A stretch of DNA of 64,000 bases from JAFGMQ01 sp036733345 (lineage in GTDB: Bacteria; Desulfobacterota; DSM-4660; Desulfatiglandales; Desulfatiglandaceae). The number at the start of each line of letters is the position of its first letter. Within the stretch, counting starts at the first letter, position 1. The DNA lies in assembly GCA_036733345.1 (NCBI GenBank), contig DAINAR010000001.1:62001-126000 (forward strand), given 5' to 3'. Under the pieces are notes generated by a model, which was not told the origin of the DNA, ran no database searches, and worked only from the letters and a program-made list of their open reading frames with translations. Position numbers and translations under genes: made by a program. Of the stretch, positions 26,763-35,609 are shown in pieces.

Positions 26763-27118
26763 ACTTTTAACAGAATATTATACATTAATTGTGTATTAGC
26801 CAATTCAAATGTCAGGCAGTTTTATTGAACAATATATTTTATTAGCTGTAAACCAGCTTAAGAGTCAAGATAAAGAATAAACCGAAACTTTTATTTCCAG
26901 TTTTTGTCCTCTTTTTTATATACTGCTTCAGTTTCGATAATCTTGATTGAATTTTTTTTTGGAAATTGTTAGCTTAAGCATCCAAATAAGAAACCCTATT
27001 TGGATTTTGTCTCGTTTCCATTGAACGACTTATCTCTCCCCGGATCGGTAAAACCCATCCGGATCCACCGCCTATGACGGTGGTTTAGTTAAAACTATTT
27101 TTATTGAGGTAATTGAAC
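26763..27118 (+). promoter_or_regulatory. Hairpin-rich leader region of asnS
   Basis: A 350-base gap upstream of asnS without a credible ORF. Its last 140 bases carry three hairpins in a row: ATCCAAATA/TATTTGGAT (26980-27005), followed by TTTTG; CCGGAT/ATCCGG (27040-27062); and CCACCG/CGGTGG (27065-27083), followed by TTTAGTT. The GAGG ribosome site at 27106-27109 follows. The layout suggests transcription attenuation, but no T-box signature (AGGGTGG-type) is seen, and the last two hairpins might be a dispersed repeat. Confidence 0.4.
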
Positions 27119-28510
27119 TTGAAAAGAAACAGGATTGCTGATGTTTTGTCATCAAATAGAATTGGTGACATATTTACTGTAATGGGTTGGGTGCGCACAA
27201 AGAGGGATTCAAAAGGCGGCTTTTCCTTCATTGAAGTCAATGACGGCTCCTGCTTAAGTTGTATCCAGATTGTTGCAGATGAAAAGCTTGAAAACTATGA
27301 GGATCAAATACTTAAATTAACAACTGGATGCTCTATAAAAGCTGTCGGCATCCTGACAGCTTCACCCGGTAAAGGACAAACCGTTGAGCTCCATGCCGAA
27401 AAGGTGGAAATATTAGGATGGTCCGACCCGACTACCTATCCACTTCAAAAAAAGAGACATTCATTCGAATTTCTACGAGAGATAGCCCATCTGAGACCCA
27501 GAACCAACACCTTTGGAGCAGTTGCAAGGGTACGCAATTCCACAAGCCATGCTATTCATTCATTTTTTCAGGAACGGGGATTTATATATCTTCATACTCC
27601 TGTCATCACCGGAAGTGACTGTGAAGGCGCCGGGGAGATGTTCAAGGTTACCACTTTTGACCTCGACAACATACCAAAAAAGGAAGGGCATACTGATTTC
27701 ACCAGGGACTTTTTTGGGGATCCTGCCGCTCTTACCGTAAGCGGTCAGCTCGAAGCAGAAGTCTATGCACTTTCCATGGGAGATGTGTATACATTCGGTC
27801 CTACCTTCAGGGCTGAAAATTCAAATACGTCCCGACATCTTTCTGAATTCTGGATGGTTGAGCCTGAAATGGCATTCTGTGACCTTGATGATAATATATC
27901 AGCAGCAGTGGATTTTTTGAAATACATATTTGATTATGTATTGAATAATTGTATTGAGGATATGGAATTCTTTAACAGATTCATAGACCCAACAGTAATT
28001 GAAACCCTGAAGAATCTTATTTCACAGGAATTTGAAATCCTTTCCTATACGGACGGCATAAAACTTCTGGAAAAAGCCACGGAAAAATTTGAATTTCCTG
28101 TAAGCTGGGGAACAGATCTTCAGTCAGAGCACGAAAGATACCTTTGCGAAAAGGTGTTTAAAAAACCTATTGTTTTGATAGATTATCCCAAAGAAATAAA
28201 AGCCTTTTATATGAAGCTCAATTCCGATAAAAAGACGGTGCGCGCAATGGACGTTCTCGTGCCTAAGATTGGCGAAATAATAGGCGGAAGCCAGCGGGAG
28301 GATAACTACGATACTCTTTTTGAACGAATAAGGGAAATGAACCTCAACCCTGATGATTACTGGTGGTACCTTGAATTGAGAAAATATGGTTCTGTACCAC
28401 ATTCCGGTTTTGGCCTCGGATTTGAGCGTTTGATACAATTCATGACCGGTATGGCTAATATAAGGGATGTTATTCCTTTCCCCAGAACACCTGGAAATGT
28501 GCGTTTTTAG
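27119..28510 (+). CDS. asnS: Asparaginyl-tRNA synthetase
   Basis: Charges tRNA-Asn directly. 463 residues: an OB-fold anticodon-binding domain (about 10-100, VMGWVRTKRDSKGGFSFIE) and a class II catalytic core with motif 2 (FRAENSNTSRHLSEFWMVEPE) and motif 3 (GFGLGFERLI). The Asn-specific features, as opposed to AspRS, include the long MDVLVPKIGEIIGGSQRE block without an AspRS GAD insertion. TTG at 27119 is preferred: GAGG lies 9 bases upstream. Another TTG (27113) is only 3 bases from it. Starts behind a hairpin-rich leader. Confidence 0.95.
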   Translation: MKRNRIADVLSSNRIGDIFTVMGWVRTKRDSKGGFSFIEVNDGSCLSCIQIVADEKLENYEDQILKLTTGCSIKAVGILTASPGKGQTVELHAEKVEILGWSDPTTYPLQKKRHSFEFLREIAHLRPRTNTFGAVARVRNSTSHAIHSFFQERGFIYLHTPVITGSDCEGAGEMFKVTTFDLDNIPKKEGHTDFTRDFFGDPAALTVSGQLEAEVYALSMGDVYTFGPTFRAENSNTSRHLSEFWMVEPEMAFCDLDDNISAAVDFLKYIFDYVLNNCIEDMEFFNRFIDPTVIETLKNLISQEFEILSYTDGIKLLEKATEKFEFPVSWGTDLQSEHERYLCEKVFKKPIVLIDYPKEIKAFYMKLNSDKKTVRAMDVLVPKIGEIIGGSQREDNYDTLFERIREMNLNPDDYWWYLELRKYGSVPHSGFGLGFERLIQFMTGMANIRDVIPFPRTPGNVRF

Positions 28511-28820
28511 AAAACATATACAATCAATGGGTTGCAATTGTATTGGACATATCTCATTCTTCATGATAATAAATTTTTTTTGATTATATTGACGAATTCA
28601 TTGGTACTAAAAGGAAGCGGATTAGACTTTAACAGGAAAATTAACAGTAATGTGGAACTGAAAATGAGCTGGCTTTTTTAATGGTCAATGAAAATATTGA
28701 ATTAAAGTTGACGACTTTTTACGAAGCAGTCAAAGTCACAAGTGATATAAACCCCCTATTTTAATGAATTAAAATAATAATCTGACAAAATTTAATTTAA
28801 ATTTCCGGAGGAAGAGCTTA
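28511..28820. other. Intergenic region asnS/ppiD-like gene
   Basis: A 310-base AT-rich gap. It contains a 28-codon open frame (28681-28764) that encodes a peptide resembling the start of GAF-domain sensor proteins, but it has no SD and is probably a remnant or chance. No clear promoter or terminator is seen. Confidence 0.4.
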
Positions 28821-30722
28821 ATGCTGCTGGGTATAATGAGGAGACAGGCAAAGTCCTGGTTGATAAAATTTTTGATTGGTATCATCGCCCTGGTTTTTAT
28901 CTTTTATTTTGGGTATTCATTTCGTTCTCAGCGGGGCATGAAGATGGCCTATGTGAACGGAGAAGTTATAAGCGAGCAGGAATATCAAAAAGCATTCAAG
29001 GAAACTATTGAGGCTCTTCAAAGGCAATATAAGGATTTCTGGAATGATAATCTTATAAAGGCTCTTGATCTGAAAAACACTACCCTTGTAAACCTTATAA
29101 ATCAAAAACTGATAAGCCAGGAAGCTGAAAAACTCGGTCTTGATGTCACTGAAACAGAAATTCAGGAAGCAATTATTAATTACCCGGCATTCCAGATTGA
29201 CGGTCAATTCTCAATAGATCGGTATCGTAGGGTTCTAGACATCAACCGAATGAAATCAGAAGACTTTGAAGAAGACATAGCAAAACAACTGCTTTATATG
29301 AAACTAAGGCAGTTTTTGTTTGCATTTATGGAAGTTACTGAGCAAGAGGCTCTTGATTTTTATGCATTTGAAAATGAAAAAATCAAAATCAGTTTTGTTC
29401 AATTCAAGCCGGAAAAATTCAAAAAAAAGGTAGAGGTTAATCAGAGTGAACTTCAAAACTTCTTTGATAAAAACAGATCCAAATATAGAATCCCTGAAAA
29501 AATAAAATTCTCCTATATAGAAATAGATTCAAATTCTATTAAAAAGGATATTTCAATTACAGAAAAGCAGATCCAGGATTATTATGAATTCTCAATTGAT
29601 ACCTTTTCACAACCAAAGCAGGTAAGGGCCAGACATATTCTTTTCAAATTAAGTCAGGATGCTACTACAGAAGAGGATGAGAAAGTCAGGTTAAAGGCTG
29701 AAAAGATCCTTGAGCAGGCACGAAAAGGATCTAAATTTGAAACTCTTGCCAGGAAATATTCTGAGGGCCCAACAAAGGAAAAAGGAGGTGATCTTGGTTA
29801 TTTTTCGGCAGGGCAAATGGTAAAGCCTTTTGAAGATGCCGCATTTCAGTTAAAAAAGGGTGAAATCAGCGATCTTGTACGTTCACAGTTTGGCTACCAC
29901 ATTATTAAGGTTGAGGATATCAGAGAAGCAAATATTAAACCCTTAAATGAGGTGCGTGATCAAATAGTAGGAATTTTGATCAATAATACCAGAACCGAAC
30001 TTGCACACGAAAAGGCTTTATCACTTCTTGATCATATGCCTTACGACGTTGATCTGGTCAATTATGCCAAAGAGAATGGAATTGAAGCAAAATACCTTGA
30101 TTATTTTTCTCAAGACAACCCAATACCAAAAATTGGAAACGTCGAGAAAATAAAACATGCTCTCTTTTCTCTTGAAGATAACGAAATAACTGAACTGATT
30201 GAAATAGATGGAAAATACTATATTTTTCAGATAGCAGATAAAAAGGAATCATATCTGCCCGAATTAAAAGAAGTTTCGGATAAAGTTAAAGAAGATTATA
30301 TTTCTTTTATTTCGAAGGTTAAATCCAAAGAAGCTGCCGGGGCATACCTGGAAGAGTTGCGTAATGGAAAAGACTGGGACAAACTTTCCAAAGAAAAAGG
30401 TCTGGAAATTGAAAAAACAGATTTTTTCTCACGAAACGACCCAGTTCCTGAAATCGGTAACATGCCTGGACTTGAAGATATAATATTTCATCTTAATAAT
30501 GAAAATAGATATCCAAATAAAGTATTTGAAAACGATAAGGGAGTATTTGTTTTAAGATGGGATGCAAGAAAGGGAATCAACATGGAGGAATATCAAAAAG
30601 AAAAACAAGAATACCGATATTCACTGATGCAAAAAAAGCATAAACGCTCTTTTGAAAACTGGCTGCAAAGCTTAAGAAATAAATCTGATATTAAAATTGT
30701 TGCTCCTTTTGCAAATAAATAA
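28821..30722 (+). CDS. PpiD/SurA-like membrane-anchored peptidyl-prolyl isomerase
   Basis: A 633-residue periplasmic folding factor (E. coli PpiD is 623). One N-terminal span (WLIKFLIGIIALVFIFYFGY) is followed by a SurA-like helical domain (about 40-200), then a parvulin domain (about 275-380: ARHILFKLS, KYSEGPTKEKGGDLGYF, FGYHIIKVED) and a second, degenerate PPIase-like region up to residue 560 with repeats of the 'FSQDNPIPKIGN' type. Helps outer-membrane and periplasmic proteins fold at the Sec exit. CCGGAGG precedes the ATG. Same strand as the following receiver gene. Confidence 0.9.
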   Translation: MLLGIMRRQAKSWLIKFLIGIIALVFIFYFGYSFRSQRGMKMAYVNGEVISEQEYQKAFKETIEALQRQYKDFWNDNLIKALDLKNTTLVNLINQKLISQEAEKLGLDVTETEIQEAIINYPAFQIDGQFSIDRYRRVLDINRMKSEDFEEDIAKQLLYMKLRQFLFAFMEVTEQEALDFYAFENEKIKISFVQFKPEKFKKKVEVNQSELQNFFDKNRSKYRIPEKIKFSYIEIDSNSIKKDISITEKQIQDYYEFSIDTFSQPKQVRARHILFKLSQDATTEEDEKVRLKAEKILEQARKGSKFETLARKYSEGPTKEKGGDLGYFSAGQMVKPFEDAAFQLKKGEISDLVRSQFGYHIIKVEDIREANIKPLNEVRDQIVGILINNTRTELAHEKALSLLDHMPYDVDLVNYAKENGIEAKYLDYFSQDNPIPKIGNVEKIKHALFSLEDNEITELIEIDGKYYIFQIADKKESYLPELKEVSDKVKEDYISFISKVKSKEAAGAYLEELRNGKDWDKLSKEKGLEIEKTDFFSRNDPVPEIGNMPGLEDIIFHLNNENRYPNKVFENDKGVFVLRWDARKGINMEEYQKEKQEYRYSLMQKKHKRSFENWLQSLRNKSDIKIVAPFANK

Positions 30723-30814
30723 CAATATACATTTCTGATTACACTTTTCTGTAGTGTAGTGTAGCATAGAGAATTATTTTAACACTCAAGGCAGAAGTCA
30801 TTTAAGAAGGTGCC

Positions 30815-31309
30815 ATGATGAAAAGAGATGATTTACTTAAAGGGAAAAAAATCCTTATTGTCGATGATGAACCTGATATACTGGATACCCTTGAAGACAG
30901 CCTTTATATGTGCGATATTACAAAGGCAAATAGCTTTAATGAGGCTATTGATTTATTAAAAAGTATGCACTTTGATTTAGCTGTTATTGATATAATGGGT
31001 GTTGACGGATATAAAATCCTGGAAATTGCAAACGAAAAAAAAATACTTTCCGTTATGTTGACTGCTCATGCATTAAACCCTGAGAATATTATTAAATCAT
31101 ATAAAGAGGGCGCAGCTTCTTATATCCCTAAAGACAAAATGGGTGATATTACAATATTTCTTACTGATATTTTAGAGGCCAAAGAAAAAGGAAAGCATTT
31201 CTGGTGGTGCTGGCTTGAACGACTGGACTCTTATTGTGAAAAAAAATTTGGAGAAGATTGGAAGAATATCGATAAAGAATTTTGGGATGATTTTGGTTAT
31301 TTTATGTAA
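30815..31309 (+). CDS. Single-domain response regulator with Trp-rich C-terminal tail
   Basis: 164 residues. A receiver domain (12-125) with acidic pair D17/D18, phosphoacceptor D59 (VIDIM), T83 and K106. The remaining 40 residues are not a DNA-binding or enzymatic domain but an amphipathic tail with many Trp, Phe and acidic residues (FWWCWLERLDSYCEKK, EFWDDFGYF). Single receivers of this shape are frequent in Desulfobacterota, but role and partner kinase are unknown. The tail may be a docking segment. AAGAAGG lies before tandem ATGs. No kinase is adjacent. Confidence 0.85.
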   Translation: MMKRDDLLKGKKILIVDDEPDILDTLEDSLYMCDITKANSFNEAIDLLKSMHFDLAVIDIMGVDGYKILEIANEKKILSVMLTAHALNPENIIKSYKEGAASYIPKDKMGDITIFLTDILEAKEKGKHFWWCWLERLDSYCEKKFGEDWKNIDKEFWDDFGYFM

Positions 31310-31524
31310 TGATATCTCACCCTCTTTTATAATATTTAAAATCAGCTGTTAGCTTTTTTAAAAATCTCGGTAAAAAAATACATTTCACCTATTGAATGCC
31401 GTGCTTCTCAATTAACTGCTCTCTCTTCATCAGAATATTTCAATCAATATTATATTTTATCTGCCATATGACGCTGAATTAAGACTAATAAAACATATTT
31501 TCGTGATATCAAAAGAGATTGCCA

Positions 31525-32391
31525 ATGCATAAAAATTCTGAATTTCATGAGTTAAAAACGCCATCTTTCATAATTTTTACTGATTTGGACGGTACCTTAC
31601 TGGATAATGATACCTACGAATGGGAAGAAGCCCTTCCTGCAATAAATCAATGCAAAAATCATTCAATACCCCTTATAATCGCTTCCAGCAAGACAAGGGC
31701 GGAAATATCTCTTCTAAGAAATAAAATGTCATTATCAGATCCATTTATATCAGAAAATGGGGGAGGTATTTTCTTTCAGAATAACTTCTTCCCTGAAATA
31801 CCTGAAGAGGCTTCTTTTGATAATGGCTTATGGAGTATTTCTCTCGGAATGCAATACAGCTTACTTGTAAAAAAGCTTCATGAGATACGGGATGATTTGG
31901 GGATAGATATTAAAGGTTTTTCAGATATGAGCATTGAAGAAATTTCGGAACGTACAGGACTTAAAAGGGAGGATGCCCTTCTAGCCTCTTTAAGAGAATA
32001 TGACGAACCTTTTATAATAAATGAAAAAGAAGCTGTTAATAATGATGAATTAATTTGGGCTATAAAGGAGAGAGGGCTTTCAATAACTACTGGAGGTCGT
32101 TTTTACCATTTGCATGGGAGAAATGATAAAGGACATGCAATGACACAGATAATGTCCATGTATAAAAAATTCCGCAATACAGCAATTTCCATTGCATTGG
32201 GGGATAGTCCTAATGATTTCTCCATGCTAAAAAATGCAGACCATCCGGTGCTAATAAGATCTGAACATGATTTTTATGTGCTGAAAAAGCAAATTCCATC
32301 ACTTACGATAACAAGATCAACAGGTCCAAAGGCCTGGAATGATGCAGTATTGAATATACTTAGAAGATTTCCATTTTATGATGATAAATGA
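31525..32391 (+). CDS. HAD-family mannosyl-3-phosphoglycerate phosphatase-like protein
   Basis: 288-residue HAD phosphatase of the Cof/MPGP branch. Nucleophile motif TDLDGTLLD with D20 and D22, the motif II Ser/Thr in IASSK, and motif III/IV GDSPNDFSML. The ISENGGGIFF block and the cap with GFSDMSIEEISERTGL are typical of mannosyl-3-phosphoglycerate phosphatases. MPGP removes phosphate from mannosyl-3-phosphoglycerate to give the compatible solute mannosylglycerate. A glycosyltransferase of the same pathway type follows 455 bases downstream. ATG at 31525 preferred over TTG at 31519. Substrate could also be the glucosyl analogue. Confidence 0.8.
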   Translation: MHKNSEFHELKTPSFIIFTDLDGTLLDNDTYEWEEALPAINQCKNHSIPLIIASSKTRAEISLLRNKMSLSDPFISENGGGIFFQNNFFPEIPEEASFDNGLWSISLGMQYSLLVKKLHEIRDDLGIDIKGFSDMSIEEISERTGLKREDALLASLREYDEPFIINEKEAVNNDELIWAIKERGLSITTGGRFYHLHGRNDKGHAMTQIMSMYKKFRNTAISIALGDSPNDFSMLKNADHPVLIRSEHDFYVLKKQIPSLTITRSTGPKAWNDAVLNILRRFPFYDDK

Positions 32392-32394
32392 AAT

Positions 32395-32588
32395 ACCCCG
32401 CCCCGAGCGACTTGGGCTTGTCTGCCTATGGTAGAATAAACTACCCCGCCGCAGAGCAGCGGGGTATCTTAAAAAGCATTGAACGCCCCAAGGGGCGGGG
32501 ACTTGTCTGCCTGAGGCAGGATCGAACCCTCGTCCGCCTTTTACCAGCCTTTGGCTGGCTGGCGGATTAAAAACTCCGCCCCATAGGC
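32395..32588. repeat. Cluster of GC-rich palindromic repeats
   Basis: A 195-base GC-rich island in AT-rich intergenic DNA. Inverted repeats: TACCCCGC/GCGGGGTA (32442-32466), CGCCCC/GGGGCG (32484-32497), and a nested TCCGCC..CCAGCC/GGCTGG..GGCGGA (32533-32566). The 11-mer CTTGTCTGCCT occurs twice, at 32417 and 32502, 85 bases apart. This looks like a composite of dispersed palindromic repeats. The first hairpin could terminate transcription of the phosphatase gene, but lacks a T run. Confidence 0.65.
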
Positions 32589-32704
32589 TTACTGCTTGCT
32601 GTATGTGATTTTTGTATTTTGCAGATTTTAAAATGTCAGGAATTAACTGACTGATTTTAAAGACCATTTATTTGCTAAATATCTAACAGGCCATAAAATT
32701 AAGG

Positions 32705-32733
32705 TTTTCATATACGCATATTAAGGCTATAAT
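32705..32733 (+). promoter_or_regulatory. Candidate promoter of the glycosyltransferase gene
   Basis: TTTTCA at 32705-32710, a 17-base spacer, then a perfect TATAAT at 32728-32733, about 113 bases before the ATG. The rest of the gap from 32392 holds the palindromic cluster. Confidence 0.45.
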
Positions 32734-32846
32734 AATATTTTTAAAAATAATAATCCTGTATAGGTCTGCTTGAGGCTGAATTGTGGAATGCCTTGGTTTG
32801 GCCGCATATTATTCTGCTACCTGACTGACTGTATTGGAGGCTAAAG

Positions 32847-34082
32847 ATGTCTGATTTGTTCGAAAGCGAAGTCAATCATGAAAACATAGAAAGCGCAGAA
32901 ATGGTAGTCTGTATACCGTCTTATAATGAGGCCGATTCTATCAGCTATCCAACTCTCCAGGCTGACAAGGGACTGATAAAATATTTTAAGAGTAAAACCT
33001 CCGTAATAATAAATTGTGACAACAATTCTCCTGATGGTACAAAAAAAGTTTTTCTCGAAACCCCAACAAAAACACCAAAAATATATATTTCTACGCCTCA
33101 GGGTATAAAAGGTAAAGGTAATAACTTCAAAAACCTTTTTCAAAAAGTTGTTGATCTTAATGCGAAGGCAGTTGTAGTAGTTGACGCAGACCTGAAAAGT
33201 ATAACTCCTGAATGGGTAAAAAACCTGGGAGAGCCTCTTTTCAGTGATTTTTCCTATGTAGCTCCTTTGTATGTCAGGCATAAATACGACGGCACTATCA
33301 CAAACGGGATCGCCTATCCAATGACAAGGGCACTTTATGGAAGAAGAGTGAGGCAACCTATTGGCGGGGATTTCGGTTTTAGTGGAGATTTGGGTGCGGT
33401 TTATCTTAAGAGTAAAATATGGGATAATGCCGTTGCCAATTTTGGTATAGATATCTGGATGACTACACTGGCTATTAATCAGAAGATTCAAATTTGTCAG
33501 TCTTTTATGGGAAGGCCGAAGATCCACAGGACCAAAGACCCGGGAGCTGACCTTGGGCCTATGTTCAGACAGGTAATCGGGACAATTTTTTCCATGATGA
33601 AAGACTTTAAACAATTCTGGACAAAGGTGAAATACAGCAGACCTACGGCCATTTATGGCTTTGGCCTCGGAGAAGTTGAGTCACCGCCCAATGTTGAAGT
33701 TGATACTGAGAACCTGCTTCATAAATTTCATGATGGTTTTGAGCAATTCAGCTCCCTTTGGAAAAAACTTCTTATTGAAGATGTTTACAGAAAAACCATT
33801 GAAATAAAAAATATGAAAAAAAATGAGTTTAATTTTCCTACTGACCTTTGGGCAAGGGTCCTTTTTGATATGGCAATTGCATATCATAATAACAGCATTG
33901 ACCGGTCTTTGATGGTTGATTCCCTTGTGCCTCTTTATTTTGGAAGGACCCTTTCATTTGTAAAAAAAACCAGAAGAATGTCTATTAAACAAGCTGAAGA
34001 GGCAATTGAAGAAGATTGTATGACTTTTGAACTGGCAAAACCGTATTTAATTAAGCGCTGGAATGAAAACGTTAAAAATTAA
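32847..34082 (+). CDS. GT-A glycosyltransferase, mannosylglycerate/glucosylglycerate synthase-like
   Basis: 411 residues. A GT-A nucleotide-sugar transferase: IPSYNEADSI near residue 14, DNNSPDGT at about 56, metal-binding D113-A-D115 (VVVDADLKSITPEW), GGDFGFSGDLGAVYL and FGIDIWMTTLAINQK. These blocks run parallel to Rhodothermus mannosylglycerate synthase (DAD, QPLGG, WGIDTLYTF and a metal His before a basic loop, here KIHR), as I recall that sequence. The C-terminal 130 residues are helical, also as in that enzyme. Likely transfers a hexose from GDP- or NDP-sugar to glycerate or phosphoglycerate. GGAGG precedes the ATG. Flanked by an MPGP-like phosphatase and glycerate kinase, both in line with that role. 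Sugar identity unknown. Confidence 0.75.
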   Translation: MSDLFESEVNHENIESAEMVVCIPSYNEADSISYPTLQADKGLIKYFKSKTSVIINCDNNSPDGTKKVFLETPTKTPKIYISTPQGIKGKGNNFKNLFQKVVDLNAKAVVVVDADLKSITPEWVKNLGEPLFSDFSYVAPLYVRHKYDGTITNGIAYPMTRALYGRRVRQPIGGDFGFSGDLGAVYLKSKIWDNAVANFGIDIWMTTLAINQKIQICQSFMGRPKIHRTKDPGADLGPMFRQVIGTIFSMMKDFKQFWTKVKYSRPTAIYGFGLGEVESPPNVEVDTENLLHKFHDGFEQFSSLWKKLLIEDVYRKTIEIKNMKKNEFNFPTDLWARVLFDMAIAYHNNSIDRSLMVDSLVPLYFGRTLSFVKKTRRMSIKQAEEAIEEDCMTFELAKPYLIKRWNENVKN

Positions 34083-34256
34083 TTTTATTTTATAACCCAA
34101 ACTTCTCAGTTTCCCATATCACCCTTTAAAAACAATGGGGGAGCAATATTAAATCATTGAATTGATCTGTATGCACGTCTGGTGATAGTAAACGATTTCT
34201 GATTTCACATTTAGTGGCATCCGAGGAGAATTTTTAAAATACTGCCATGTCTTCAT

Positions 34257-35609
34257 CTATTTTACAAGAACAAGCCTGATGTCCATTACATTGGTTTTGG
34301 TGGGGCCGGTAAAAAGCAGATCCTGTGTATTCTCAAAAAAGTGATATGAATCGTTATTATTAAGAAAATCATTCGCTTCCATGCCTGCATCCCTTCCCCT
34401 TCCGACTGTGCCAGGCTCTACTATAGCCCCTGCTGCATCAGTAGGCCCATCGTTTCCATCAGTACCACCGCTCAGCATGACAACCCGTGGAGGAAGCCCT
34501 TCCAGTTCAATGGCTGCAGCCAAACAAAACTCCTGGTTTCTTCCTCCGAGACCGTTTCCCTTTATAGTCACAGTAGTTTCACCTCCAGAAATAATGCAGG
34601 CCGGACAGGATACAGGAAGGCCTGTCTTAAGGATTTCCTTGGCAATACCAGTGTGAACCAATGCTACTTCCCTGGTCTCACCTTCTATCATTGATGAAAG
34701 GATTAAAGTCTTGTAGCCTAATTTCTCTGCCCTTTCTCTTGCTGCTTCAAGTGCTAGAATATTGCTCCCGACAATAAAATTTTGAACTTTCTCGAATATC
34801 TGTTCATTCGACTTGGGCGTCTCATTAACCTTTCCCTCCAAACCTGCTTTAAGGTATTCCTGAATACTATAAGGCACATCCTTCAACTCATATTTTTTAA
34901 TGATTTTCAGGGCATCCTCAAAAGTTGAACTGTCAGGTACAAAAGGACCCGAGGCTATAACATCCATTTTATCGCCCACAACATCTGATAACATAAGATT
35001 TACAGTAGTAGCAGGAAAAGCAGCCCTTGCCATTTGTCCACCTTTGGCCGATGATATATGCTTTCTTACCGTATTTATTTCATCAATACTTGCTCCGCAT
35101 GCCAGCAGGCTGCCTGTGATATGCTGCTTTTCCGAAAGTGTGATTTTGCCTGCAGGATAAGGCAAAAGTGCCGATCCCCCTCCCGAAATCAGGGAAATAA
35201 TCAAATCCGACTCTCCAGCCATTTCAAGAAGTTCAAGAATCTTTCTGGTGCCTTTTACCCCTTCAATGTCCGGCAGGGGATGAGCAGCCTGGGTGACTTT
35301 TGTATAAGAAAGATCTTCTGCAAAACCATATTTAACATTTATAAAGCCTTCTGAAATTCTTTCTCCAAGCAGTTCTTCCATGGCCCTGGCCATAGGGGCT
35401 GTCGCCTTGCCACCGCCAACAATTGAAATAGAATTAAAATTCCCTAAATCAAGCTTGAATAATATGCGGCTATCAACGCCTATAATTAAGCTGTTCCCTT
35501 CAATATGCACAAAGCGCTTAACCGCACGATAAGGATCAACCGAATTAATCGAGCTCATGAATATTTCAGCTGCTTCGAGACGCATTTGCTTAAGAAGGCT
35601 ATCACCCAT
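34257..35609 (-). CDS. Glycerate 2-kinase (MOFRL/DUF4147 family)
   Basis: 450 residues, ATP-dependent, makes 2-phosphoglycerate from D-glycerate. N-terminal domain with GGGKATAPMARAMEELLG (about 60-80), ISGGGSALLPYP at about 140, then MOFRL domain with ISGGETTVTIKGNGLGGRNQEF and LSGGTDGNDGPTDAAGA near the C-terminus. GAGGAG stands 7 bases before the ATG. Converges on the glycosyltransferase gene, and would either recycle glycerate released from a glycosylglycerate or serve serine/glyoxylate metabolism. The gap to carB on the other side is about 300 bases. Confidence 0.93.
   Translation of the reverse strand: MGDSLLKQMRLEAAEIFMSSINSVDPYRAVKRFVHIEGNSLIIGVDSRILFKLDLGNFNSISIVGGGKATAPMARAMEELLGERISEGFINVKYGFAEDLSYTKVTQAAHPLPDIEGVKGTRKILELLEMAGESDLIISLISGGGSALLPYPAGKITLSEKQHITGSLLACGASIDEINTVRKHISSAKGGQMARAAFPATTVNLMLSDVVGDKMDVIASGPFVPDSSTFEDALKIIKKYELKDVPYSIQEYLKAGLEGKVNETPKSNEQIFEKVQNFIVGSNILALEAARERAEKLGYKTLILSSMIEGETREVALVHTGIAKEILKTGLPVSCPACIISGGETTVTIKGNGLGGRNQEFCLAAAIELEGLPPRVVMLSGGTDGNDGPTDAAGAIVEPGTVGRGRDAGMEANDFLNNNDSYHFFENTQDLLFTGPTKTNVMDIRLVLVK

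Noticed and set aside
32500..32570. A tRNA-like T-arm (GGGTTCGATCC on the minus strand)
   Set aside because: The flanking bases do not pair as a T-stem and no acceptor or anticodon arm is present; it belongs to the palindromic repeat cluster.
32841..33614. 257-codon open frame on the minus strand
   Set aside because: It lies wholly antisense to the glycosyltransferase gene, whose product has clear motifs; the antisense product looks low-complexity and Cys/Tyr-rich.
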